Origin: an uncultured Clostridia bacterium
GTDB lineage: Bacteria > Bacillota > Clostridia > Monoglobales > Firm-18
DNA: 13,575 bases
Direction: 5' to 3'
NCBI GenBank assembly: GCA_937914775.1
Contig: CALDNB010000256.1
Location: 1-13,575, forward strand
The notes beneath the pieces are model-generated. The model ran no database searches and was not told where the DNA came from. It was given only the letters and a program-made list of their open reading frames with translations. Position numbers and translations under genes: made by a program. Each line of letters begins with the position of its first letter. Within the stretch, counting starts at the first letter, position 1. Positions 6,136 through 12,972 of the stretch are shown piece by piece.

Positions 6136-7863
6136 ATGAAAAAGAAAATTATTATTTGTTTTGCACTTATAGTTTGTATGGCGGTGGGACTTGTAGCGGT
6201 TTACCGTTCCCAGAATCCCACTCTTTTAAGAATGAAAAAGTACATAAAATATAAAATTACGTATCAGCAAATGCCCGTTTCAAAAGAAGAAACAGGCGGA
6301 CTTGATGAAATAGAAAAAACCCTTCTTTACGAAAACGGCTATCTTGTAGGCCGTGAAAAAATCAATCCTTTAAAGGACAATAAAAAGGTGTATTTAACAA
6401 AAGATACTGCCCGTCTTGTAAACTACCCTCACGGCTATATGGTTGACCTGCCCCAAAACGTAAAATTCGATTTTGATTACAGCCCCCTTTACACTAAAGT
6501 AACGGGAAAAGATTTTGATGCAACCTTGTCTATGGAATATTCACCCTACGACGATGTTGACGGCTACCTTGCCTATTATTTAAACCGCTTTATATTAAGC
6601 GAGGATTACCAGAAAGGCAACAACTTAAACGTTTCCGAAAGAAAATTTACAACGGAAAAAGGTCACGAGGCGCAGGTAATAAATGCAGAAATTCTAAACC
6701 CCGGAGATGCACAATACAGTAATTACGCCTATGTTTTAATAAAAACCAACACCAGAATTTTTTACAGAATGATGTTTAGGTATAACGAAAACATTGACGA
6801 AATTGTAAATACCGCCGTGGAAAGTTTTTCATACTTCAGTCCAATAGGCGAAGGTGTATATAACCTTGACTTTAAACCCCAGACGCCCAAGCACTGGTCT
6901 GACAAAACAAAAGACCTGTATGAAAAAATAGAAAATGCCGAAAACATAAGGTGGGGTATTTTTGCCAAGAACATATACGGAGAGGGTATAGATAAAACCG
7001 TTCCCGAAATAGAACAAAAAACGGGCTACACATTCCCCGTTATCTTGTCCTACGTTCACTTTACCCACGAATTCCCGACGGAATTTATGAATAAAAACTA
7101 CGAAAACGGAAGAATTGTGGAACTTACATACCAGATAACAGACAGCAACAACGAAAAACTGTTCGGTTACACTCCAAACTTAGACATCTACAGAGGACTG
7201 AAAGACGAAGAAATAAGAAAGTTTGCCCGTGCCGCAAAAGAGTTCGGTCATCCGTTTTTATTCCGTCTTAACAACGAAATGAATTCCGACTGGACCAGTT
7301 ATTCGGGCATTGTAAATATGAGCGACCCCGAAATATTTATTGCTAACTGGCGCAGATTTTACGACATATTTAAAGAAGAGGGCGTTGATAACGCAATATG
7401 GATATATAATCCCAACGACCACAACTATCCTCCCTGCAACTGGAACAACTTTTTAGCGTACTACCCAGGGGATAAATATGTGCAGATGATTGGCGTAACA
7501 GGTTACAACACAGGTACATACTATAAAGACCACTTCGGAGAACAGTGGCGTGAATTTGAAACAATATATGATGACGTAGATTATAAATACCAGCCCTTCT
7601 TCAGCGAATTCCCCTGGATTATTACAGAATTCGGTTCAAGTTCTGTAGGCGGAAATAAAGTACAGTGGATAAATAATATGTTTGACTGTATAGATAAATA
7701 TGAAAATATTAAAATTGCCGTGTGGTTCAGTTACGCAGACTACGACTACCGTCCCGAACACAAGGGTAAGGTAGCAAGACCTTACTGGCTTGATGAAACA
7801 GAGGAAACTTTAAACGCTTTTAAAAACGGAATAAAGCATAACAGTATAGAGGGCTGGAAGTGA
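6136..7863 (+). CDS. Membrane-anchored GH26-like glycoside hydrolase (putative beta-mannanase family)
   Basis: A 575-residue protein starting at ATG 6136 with GGGTGA as RBS. Residues 1-24 are a basic start plus a hydrophobic helix (IIICFALIVCMAVGLVAV) without a clear cleavage site or lipobox, so it is probably membrane-anchored and extracellular. Residues about 40-255 form an unrecognised domain with aromatic-rich strands. Residues about 270-560 resemble a GH26 (beta/alpha)8 barrel: RWGIFAKN near the start, FLFRLNNEMNSDW with the candidate acid/base E381, and ITEFGSSSVGG with the candidate nucleophile E498. The HEMN and TEFG signatures of GH26 are matched as NEMN and TEFG, and the spacing of 117 residues fits the family. 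GH26 enzymes cleave beta-mannans or mixed-linkage glucans; substrate here is unknown. It is monocistronic with no sugar-transport neighbours. Confidence 0.75.
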   Translation: MKKKIIICFALIVCMAVGLVAVYRSQNPTLLRMKKYIKYKITYQQMPVSKEETGGLDEIEKTLLYENGYLVGREKINPLKDNKKVYLTKDTARLVNYPHGYMVDLPQNVKFDFDYSPLYTKVTGKDFDATLSMEYSPYDDVDGYLAYYLNRFILSEDYQKGNNLNVSERKFTTEKGHEAQVINAEILNPGDAQYSNYAYVLIKTNTRIFYRMMFRYNENIDEIVNTAVESFSYFSPIGEGVYNLDFKPQTPKHWSDKTKDLYEKIENAENIRWGIFAKNIYGEGIDKTVPEIEQKTGYTFPVILSYVHFTHEFPTEFMNKNYENGRIVELTYQITDSNNEKLFGYTPNLDIYRGLKDEEIRKFARAAKEFGHPFLFRLNNEMNSDWTSYSGIVNMSDPEIFIANWRRFYDIFKEEGVDNAIWIYNPNDHNYPPCNWNNFLAYYPGDKYVQMIGVTGYNTGTYYKDHFGEQWREFETIYDDVDYKYQPFFSEFPWIITEFGSSSVGGNKVQWINNMFDCIDKYENIKIAVWFSYADYDYRPEHKGKVARPYWLDETEETLNAFKNGIKHNSIEGWK

Positions 7864-7881
7864 TTTTAAACTAATAATTGC

Positions 7882-7910
7882 TTGACAATACTCCCTTATT
7901 GTAATATAAT
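7882..7910 (+). promoter_or_regulatory. Perfect-consensus promoter of tRNA-Pro
   Basis: TTGACA (7882-7887) and TATAAT (7905-7910) are separated by 17 nt. Transcription should begin near 7917, about 7 nt before the mature tRNA 5' end. A 7-bp inverted repeat, ACTCCCT (7890-7896) and AGGGAGT (7913-7919), brackets the -10 element. Confidence 0.92.
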
Positions 7911-7923
7911 ATAGGGAGTTTGT

Positions 7924-8000
7924 CGAGGTGTGGCTCAGTTTGGTAGAGCGCTGCGTTCGGGACGCAGAGGTCGCAGGTTCAAATCCTGTCACCTCGACCA
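7924..8000 (+). tRNA. tRNA-Pro (anticodon CGG)
   Basis: A complete cloverleaf: 7-bp acceptor CGAGGTG/CACCTCG, D-arm GCTC…GAGC, anticodon arm CTGCG-TTCGGGA-CGCAG with anticodon CGG, and T-arm with GGTTCAAATCC. CCA is encoded at 7998-8000. It reads proline CCG codons. Confidence 0.97.
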
Positions 8001-8006
8001 AAAAAT

Positions 8007-8038
8007 GGGTAGTACCGTAAGGTATTACCCGTTTTTTT
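8007..8038 (+). terminator. Intrinsic terminator of tRNA-Pro
   Basis: A 10-bp stem, GGGTAGTACC (8007-8016) with GGTATTACCC (8021-8030) including one G-U pair, loop GTAA, then seven T residues at 8032-8038. Confidence 0.93.
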
Positions 8039-8205
8039 ATTGATTGAAAGGATTTGAACCTTAAGAAGGCACGAGCCGTTAAGAAAAACAGTCCGGGGGA
8101 CTGTTTTTTAGGTGAGTGGTGTGCAGACGGGTACCGAAGGCGTAAGCCTTGGGTCGTCAAGCACGGCAGATTGCGTAGCAATATGCTATCCTGTCACCTC
8201 GACCA

Positions 8206-8243
8206 AAAAATGAGTAGTACCATCAGGTACTACTCGTTTTTTT
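8206..8243. terminator. Bidirectional terminator, second copy within the tRNA-linked repeat
   Basis: GAGTAGTACC (8212-8221) pairs perfectly with GGTACTACTC (8226-8235), loop ATCA, with T-run 8237-8243 on the plus strand and A-run 8206-8210 giving a T-run on the minus strand. It can end the thiamine-cluster transcript coming from the ECF S-component gene. Confidence 0.88.
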
Positions 8244-8265
8244 ATTGATAAAATTGCTTTAACCC

Positions 8266-8769
8266 TTAATCCATCATAATTTTATTTTTCTCAAATATTT
8301 TTACAAGTACTATGCCGATTATAATACCTGCCAGACCCTGCATTACATTTGCGGGAATGTTTACTACAGACGGTGCAAAACCGTACAAAAAACCTTCAAA
8401 CACAAAGTATCCCAAAACCATTATTGTTTCTGCCACCACAGCGCTTATAATTCTTGCGGTCAGATTGCCGATTTTGTTATTTAAAAATTTAAAACCGAAG
8501 TATGCGGTAAGCGCCATGATTCCTTTTATAAGAAATGTAGCAGGGGCGTATGTAACATATCCTGAAAACACGTCTGCAAGTGCAGAGCCAAGACCTGCTG
8601 CAAAAAAACCGTACAGCGGGGACAAAATCCAGCCTGAAAGAAGCACAACACAGTCACCTAAATTAAGATACCCTTTAAGAGGTGACGGTATTTTAATAAT
8701 CATTGTTGCAACACAGCAAAGAGCCGCAAGTAACGACGCCATAACTATTTTTTGTGTTTTTGTTTTCAT
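8266..8769 (-). CDS. ECF transporter S component, vitamin-specific membrane subunit
   Basis: A 167-residue membrane protein with about five to six hydrophobic helices. It begins MKTKTQKIVMASLLAALCCVATMII and contains NLGDCVVLLSGWILSPLYGFFAAGLGSALADVFSGY, the type of sequence typical of riboflavin/ECF S components (ECF-ribofla_trS-like). The small-residue A-x-x-x-A spacing in helix 1 fits contact with the EcfT subunit. It binds the substrate and needs a shared EcfA/A'/T module, which is not in this window. ATG 8769 overlaps the TGA of cytX by 4 nt, so it is translationally coupled to the HMP-salvage genes thiD and cytX. Plausible substrates are HMP (HmpT-like) or a pyridoxine-type compound (PdxU-like, since ThiD-type kinases also act on pyridoxine family); the sequence does not decide. 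Confidence 0.85.
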   Translation of the reverse strand: MKTKTQKIVMASLLAALCCVATMIIKIPSPLKGYLNLGDCVVLLSGWILSPLYGFFAAGLGSALADVFSGYVTYAPATFLIKGIMALTAYFGFKFLNNKIGNLTARIISAVVAETIMVLGYFVFEGFLYGFAPSVVNIPANVMQGLAGIIIGIVLVKIFEKNKIMMD

Positions 8770-9947
8770 AGATTTTCTCCTCCTGTTTTATAATCCTTTA
8801 TTTTGCTCACTGCTACACAAATAGCAATGGTAATAAGCATATCAGGTAAAGTATTACCCACAACAATATCCACGCCCATCAGCAACCTGTAAATAACAAA
8901 GCCGAAAAACCAGATTATCAGGTTTTTCACACTGAACGCATGTGTTTCTTGGTTTTGTTTTAAAATAAAGAAGTCTGCAATCTGAATTGCTATCATAGGT
9001 GCAAAAACAGAGCCAATAAAATATAAAAAGTCAGTAATGTCTGCAAGGGGCAAAAATATTGCTCCTGCTGTTCCCATAACAGTTACTGCAACTGCAACCC
9101 ATTTTGCATTAACTTTATTTGAAACGGACTCGCTTGAAACCCCTGCGGAGTATGCGTCAAGAAAAGTTGTTGTAACTGTTGAAAATACTACAATTAAAAG
9201 CCCTGCAATTCCAAGACCTGCTTTTACCATAATTTGTGCAATGTCGGTCTCTGCAGTAAATATGGCTGCGCCCATACCGATTATATACATCCAGCAACTG
9301 ACAATACCGTATGTAATTGCGCTGACTGCAGTTGCCTTTACAGGCTTCTTCGCTTCTCTGGTATAGTCGCAAATCAGGGGCAGCCAGGAAAGAGGCATAG
9401 CAACAGATAACTCCACAGCGGCGCCGAAAGTCATACTTTCTCCTGTGACACTGTGCATTACACCTTTTCCAAAGATAACAAAACTAAGTACAATCGTAAG
9501 AATAAACAGTGCCGCCATTGCAACTGTGTTTACCTTGCCGAGATTTTTAATGCCAATCATAATCCACAACAGGATTAAAGCACCGATAACAATACACCAG
9601 ACAGCGTTACCAATATCAAATATACCGTTTACCGCAAGTGCTCCGTCGTAAATCATAATGGCAGTCCAGCCAACAAGTTGAATAATATTAAGTACAGAGA
9701 AAAGCAAAGCGCCTTTGCTTCCAAAACTCATTTTAGCGGTTTCCATTGAACTTTTACGGACTTTACCGCCTATCAGTCCCGCTAAAAAAAGCATTACACA
9801 ACCAATTATATGACCTGTAAATATGGCAAATAGGCCCTTTGCGAAGCCAAGGGGTGCAAAATAAGTTCCTGTAAGAATTTCTGCAATAGAAACTGCGGCA
9901 CCAAACCAGATAAGTCCGTTTTCAAATACCGATGTTCGTTTTTCCAA
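8766..9947 (-). CDS. cytX: Putative hydroxymethylpyrimidine permease CytX (NCS1 family)
   Basis: A 393-residue integral membrane protein with about 11-12 hydrophobic helices, of the nucleobase:cation symporter-1 type. Recognisable segments are TSVFENGLIWFGAAVSIAEILTGTYFAPLGFAKG near the start, NIIQLVGWTAIMIYDGA, and DYTREAKKP followed by FLDAYSAGVS. These match the CytX branch, which is linked in many genomes to thiamine regulons and is predicted to import HMP. The start is best placed at TTG 9947: AAAGGAGG lies 9 nt upstream, and the TTG follows the thiD stop by 1 nt; an upstream in-frame ATG at 9968 has no RBS and overlaps thiD. The 3' end overlaps the ECF S-component start (ATGA). Substrate assignment is from family and context. 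Confidence 0.88.
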   Translation of the reverse strand: MEKRTSVFENGLIWFGAAVSIAEILTGTYFAPLGFAKGLFAIFTGHIIGCVMLFLAGLIGGKVRKSSMETAKMSFGSKGALLFSVLNIIQLVGWTAIMIYDGALAVNGIFDIGNAVWCIVIGALILLWIMIGIKNLGKVNTVAMAALFILTIVLSFVIFGKGVMHSVTGESMTFGAAVELSVAMPLSWLPLICDYTREAKKPVKATAVSAITYGIVSCWMYIIGMGAAIFTAETDIAQIMVKAGLGIAGLLIVVFSTVTTTFLDAYSAGVSSESVSNKVNAKWVAVAVTVMGTAGAIFLPLADITDFLYFIGSVFAPMIAIQIADFFILKQNQETHAFSVKNLIIWFFGFVIYRLLMGVDIVVGNTLPDMLITIAICVAVSKIKDYKTGGENL

Positions 9948-9948
9948 C

Positions 9949-10761
9949 TTATTCTGCCTCCTTTGCATATTCGCCCTGCAAATCAAAGTTATGCATCATA
10001 GGACCTGAGCCTTTTCCTAAATCAAGTTGTGCCAAAAGCGCACCAGAAATATAGTCTTTTGCTCTTTTAACAGACCGGGCAATGGTAAAGCCTTTAGCAA
10101 GATTTGCCGCAATTGCGCTTGACAGTGTGCAACCCGTACCGTGTGTATTGGGATTATCTATTCGTTTGCCGCCAAACCAATGGTATTGTCCCTTTTCGTA
10201 TAAAAGGTCATCTGCATCACTTACATTATGTCCGCCCTTTAAAAGAACGCTGCAGCCGTAATTATCGCCAATGGCTTTTGCAACCTTTTGCATATCCTCT
10301 TTATCTTTGATTGTCATACCCGATAAAACTTCTGCTTCGGGAATGTTGGGCGTAATCAAAGCAGCAACAGGGAAAAGTTCTTTTGTAAGAGTTTTAACTG
10401 CATCTGTCTTTATTAAAGACGAGCCCGAAGTTGCCACCATAACAGGATCTACCACAATGTTTTTTGCATTATAGTATTTAAGTCTGTCTGCTATTACATA
10501 AATCAGTTCCCCTGATGATACCATACCGATTTTTACGCTGTCAGGGAATATGTCCTCAAACACCGAATCTAATTGTTGTTTTAAAAAATCGGGAGTGGAT
10601 TCAGAAATTGCTGTTACGCCGGTTGTGTTTTGTGCCGTCAGTGCCGTAATTACGCTCATTGCATAAACACCATTCATGGTCATTGTTTTAATGTCTGCCT
10701 GAATACCGGCGCCTCCGCTGCAGTCACTTCCTGCAATGGTCAATGCTGTTTTTAGATTCAT
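9949..10761 (-). CDS. thiD: Hydroxymethylpyrimidine / phosphomethylpyrimidine kinase
   Basis: A 270-residue ribokinase-like enzyme phosphorylating HMP to HMP-P and then HMP-PP, the pyrimidine substrate of ThiE. Family signatures are clear: LTIAGSDCSGGAGIQADIKTM at residues 7-27, VDPVMVATSGSSL in the middle, LITPNIPEAEVL, and NTHGTGCTLSSAIAANLAKG with the GTGC anion hole and catalytic region at 208-211. Length matches ThiD (about 266-275). Start ATG 10761 has AAAGGAG upstream; a longer frame to 10809 lacks an RBS. It lies 86 nt after the HAD gene on the same strand. That gap holds a weak promoter-like pair on the minus strand (TTGGGG, 17 nt, TATATA), so a separate transcript for thiD-cytX-ecfS is possible but unproven. 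Confidence 0.96.
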   Translation of the reverse strand: MNLKTALTIAGSDCSGGAGIQADIKTMTMNGVYAMSVITALTAQNTTGVTAISESTPDFLKQQLDSVFEDIFPDSVKIGMVSSGELIYVIADRLKYYNAKNIVVDPVMVATSGSSLIKTDAVKTLTKELFPVAALITPNIPEAEVLSGMTIKDKEDMQKVAKAIGDNYGCSVLLKGGHNVSDADDLLYEKGQYHWFGGKRIDNPNTHGTGCTLSSAIAANLAKGFTIARSVKRAKDYISGALLAQLDLGKGSGPMMHNFDLQGEYAKEAE

Positions 10762-10847
10762 AGTTTTGTTCTCCTTTCTTTTTATCAGCATTGTTTTATA
10801 TAGCGGCATAAGGTGGTGCCCCCAATGTACCGCTTGAAGTTTCTGGT

Positions 10848-11510
10848 TTAATCAACCGAAACAAACTTCCAAAAATCTTCTGTATTTTCAAAGTTCGAAA
10901 TGTAGCAATCTGACAGATTACGTATTTCGTTTTGCCGTTTCTCACTGTTGTCAAAAACAGCAGCTACGGTAAAGCCGTCAGCTTTGGCTGTGCTGACAGC
11001 ATGAACAGCATCCTCAAAAACAACGGTTGTACTTCTGTTCGCATCGAAATATTCCATTGCTTTTTGAAAAATGACAGGTTCATCCTTTCCGTATCCTACT
11101 TCATCGCAGGTAAAAATTTTTTCAAAATAATGTTTCATTCCACATCTGTCAAGGGCAGCTTCTATCAGAAATCGGTCACATGCTGTAACAATCCCCATTG
11201 GAATTTGAATATCTTTCAACTGTTCCAGGAACTCCCTGACACCGGGTTTTGGTAAAACTTCATAGATGTAAAAATTTTCAATAATATGATTAACCCCGGT
11301 TATAATCTGCTCTGTCGAGAGGGTCAGGTCATATTCTTTCTGAAAATAACGGGCAGACTGATCAAGGCTCAACGCCCTGATATCTTCTCTCATGCCTGGT
11401 TTCGGCTCTTTTCCAAGGGAACGGAGATAGATTTCGCCAACACCATCCCAAACAGGCATGGAATCAAAGAGTGTTCCGTCAAAATCAAAAATCGCACATT
11501 TTATCTTCAT
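10848..11510 (-). CDS. HAD-superfamily phosphatase, candidate thiamine monophosphate phosphatase
   Basis: A 220-residue HAD subfamily I hydrolase with all four motifs. Motif I is FDFDGTLFDS (nucleophile D9, acid/base D11), motif II GIVTA, motif III is the lysine in GYGKDEP, and motif IV is VFEDAVHAV. A helical cap of the beta-phosphoglucomutase/phosphatase type lies between motifs I and II. ATG 11510 overlaps the thiE stop by 4 nt (ATGA), so it is made together with ThiE. ThiE's product is TMP, and a dephosphorylating step to thiamine is needed where thiamine pyrophosphokinase, not ThiL, makes the final cofactor. A HAD domain performing this step is known from plant TH2. The specific substrate here is inferred from coupling only; broader sugar-phosphate or nucleotide phosphatase activity is possible. 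Confidence 0.85.
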   Translation of the reverse strand: MKIKCAIFDFDGTLFDSMPVWDGVGEIYLRSLGKEPKPGMREDIRALSLDQSARYFQKEYDLTLSTEQIITGVNHIIENFYIYEVLPKPGVREFLEQLKDIQIPMGIVTACDRFLIEAALDRCGMKHYFEKIFTCDEVGYGKDEPVIFQKAMEYFDANRSTTVVFEDAVHAVSTAKADGFTVAAVFDNSEKRQNEIRNLSDCYISNFENTEDFWKFVSVD

Positions 11511-12148
11511 GCGTTCACCATTTCTTCCGACAGCTTACGGAGCAGACGGCATTCATTTTCAATATCATCAGCTGCAAAAATTGCACTAACCAATGCGACA
11601 CCATCAACACCGGTACCGGAAAGCTGAGAGATGTTGCTTTTACCAATACCACCGATAGCAACAACAGGAATGTCAACGGCAGCACAAATATCACGGAGAG
11701 TTTCCTTCGGCAGAAGATTCACGTTTGCTTTTGTAGAAGTCGAAAACATTGCACCTGCACCAAGACAATCCGCACCGTTTTTGACGGCTTTCAGAGCTTC
11801 TTCCACTGAATGCACAGAAACACCGATGATCATGTCGTTACCGACTTTACGTCGAACCTGTGCAGCATCCATATCCTCCTGCCCCACATGGATGCCATCG
11901 GCATGACATTTGATTGCAATTTCTACATTGTCATTGATAAAGAATGGAACTCCGTACTGCTTGCATAAAGCAGATATTTCCATAGCTTCTTTTAGAAATT
12001 CTTCCTCATTTAATTCTTTTTCACGAAGCTGAACACAGGTTGCACCGCCTTTTAGTGCAGACTCCACCTGTTCGTATAAACTTTGTTTACCTACCCATGC
12101 TCTATCAGTCACAGCATAAAGCAGCATTGCTTTTTTATCGCACTTCAT
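11507..12148 (-). CDS. thiE: Thiamine phosphate synthase
   Basis: A 213-residue TIM-barrel enzyme condensing HMP-PP with hydroxyethylthiazole phosphate to TMP and pyrophosphate. Family residues are visible in order: LLYAVTDRAW, CVQLREK (residues 38-44), FFINDNVEIA with IND at 71-73, ADGIHVGQED (83-92), IIGVSVHS, GADCLGAGAMFSTSTK and PVVAIGGI. The start is ATG 12148 with GAGAAAGG about 7 nt upstream; a GTG nine bases earlier is in frame but badly placed. The gene overlaps the end of thiM by 14 nt and the start of the HAD phosphatase by 4 nt, so translation of all three is coupled. Length is normal for ThiE (about 210). Confidence 0.97.
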   Translation of the reverse strand: MKCDKKAMLLYAVTDRAWVGKQSLYEQVESALKGGATCVQLREKELNEEEFLKEAMEISALCKQYGVPFFINDNVEIAIKCHADGIHVGQEDMDAAQVRRKVGNDMIIGVSVHSVEEALKAVKNGADCLGAGAMFSTSTKANVNLLPKETLRDICAAVDIPVVAIGGIGKSNISQLSGTGVDGVALVSAIFAADDIENECRLLRKLSEEMVNA

Positions 12149-12956
12149 ATTTTGCACCTTTCTCCAGCATCTCTGGGGTCATATTGTAGATCGCATCAAT
12201 GATATAATTTCTGTAAGTAGAATTTCCATCCATTTCAGTGAGTCTGCCATGAGCGATCTCGCCGGCATAACCCATAGCGGAAACAGCAGATGCCGCCGCT
12301 TCCAGAGGATACTCAGGATTTGCTGTTACAAAAGCTGCTGTCATAGCGGAAAGCTGGCATCCCGTTCCTGTCACAGAAGACATCATCGGATGCCCGTTAC
12401 GGATGCAGTACGCCGATTTACTGTCTGCTGCGATATCAATAGCGCCCGTGATAACAATGACAGCCCCGGTTTTCGCAGCAAATGCTTTCGCAAATGCGAT
12501 CACATCGTCAAGATTTTCTTCTGTCACCTTGTCCGCCACATCTGCATCCACTCCTTTTGTTGTACCACTGCCGGATGCAAGTGTTTTTATTTCAGAGATA
12601 TTACCACGGATAACTGTGAATTTCACTTCTTCAAGAAGCTGTATCGCTGTTTCAGTCCTTAATTTGGACGCACCGGCTCCCACAGGATCTAACACAACAG
12701 GGTGGTTCAATTCGTTAGCTCGTTTCCCTGCAATCAGCATGGATGCAATGGTACGACTGTTCAGTGTACCGATATTAATGTTTAAGCCGGCACAGATTGT
12801 GGTAATATCTGCGACTTCCTCCTTATCATCCGCCATGATAGGGGATGCCCCGCAGGCAAGTAAGATATTTGCACAGTCATTGACCGTTACATAATTGGTA
12901 ATGTTATGAATCAGCGGACAATTCATTCTTACGTTTTCAAACAGATTCTTAAACAT
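12135..12956 (-). CDS. thiM: Hydroxyethylthiazole kinase
   Basis: A 273-residue ribokinase-fold enzyme phosphorylating 4-methyl-5-(2-hydroxyethyl)thiazole, the salvage route to the ThiE thiazole substrate. Signatures are PLIHNITNYVTVNDCAN at 14-30, ASPIMADDKEEV, LNINIGTL, VVLDPVGAGAS at 87-97, RGNISEI, VITGAIDI and SSVTGTGCQLSA with GTGC at 197-200 (active-site Cys200). Start ATG 12956 follows a near-perfect RBS, AAGGAGGAATCAAC. It begins 16 nt after the thiW stop and overlaps thiE. Presence of ThiM without thiG, thiS or thiF nearby indicates reliance on imported thiazole. Confidence 0.97.
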   Translation of the reverse strand: MFKNLFENVRMNCPLIHNITNYVTVNDCANILLACGASPIMADDKEEVADITTICAGLNINIGTLNSRTIASMLIAGKRANELNHPVVLDPVGAGASKLRTETAIQLLEEVKFTVIRGNISEIKTLASGSGTTKGVDADVADKVTEENLDDVIAFAKAFAAKTGAVIVITGAIDIAADSKSAYCIRNGHPMMSSVTGTGCQLSAMTAAFVTANPEYPLEAAASAVSAMGYAGEIAHGRLTEMDGNSTYRNYIIDAIYNMTPEMLEKGAKYEVR

Positions 12957-12972
12957 GTTGATTCCTCCTTCT

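Larger units (their letters stand above)
7983..8249. mobile_element. tRNA-Pro-derived 205-bp repeat element with inverted T-arm copy and hairpins
   Basis: A 62-bp direct repeat flanks this block: 7983-8044 (last 18 nt of tRNA-Pro, its terminator and TTGAT) and 8188-8249 (same order, 5 substitutions). Right after the first repeat, 8049-8060 (AGGATTTGAACC) is the exact reverse complement of the tRNA T-arm at 7976-7987. The interior holds three hairpins: 8084-8108 (11-bp stem, GGG loop), 8133-8154 (AAGGC-GTAA-GCCTT core, extended with one mismatch), and 8170-8182 (ATTGC-GTA-GCAAT). The second copy lacks the 5' parts of a tRNA and is not a functional tRNA gene. The direct repeats resemble att sites of an element integrated in the tRNA 3' end, but the inside is too short to encode an integrase, so this is either a collapsed island, a non-autonomous element, or a tRNA-linked repeat. 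No real coding sequence is seen in 7864-8265 beyond the tRNA. Confidence 0.75.

Noticed and set aside
7810..8181. A 123-residue minus-strand frame containing VEVTGFEPATSASRTQRSTKLSHT
   Set aside because: It reads antisense through tRNA-Pro and its terminator; this peptide type is a familiar artefact of translating the complement of tRNA genes.
10762..10847. A riboswitch or strong promoter between the HAD gene and thiD
   Set aside because: Only a weak promoter-like pair (TTGGGG-17-TATATA) and an imperfect GCGG/CCGC pairing are present; no TPP aptamer motifs are visible.
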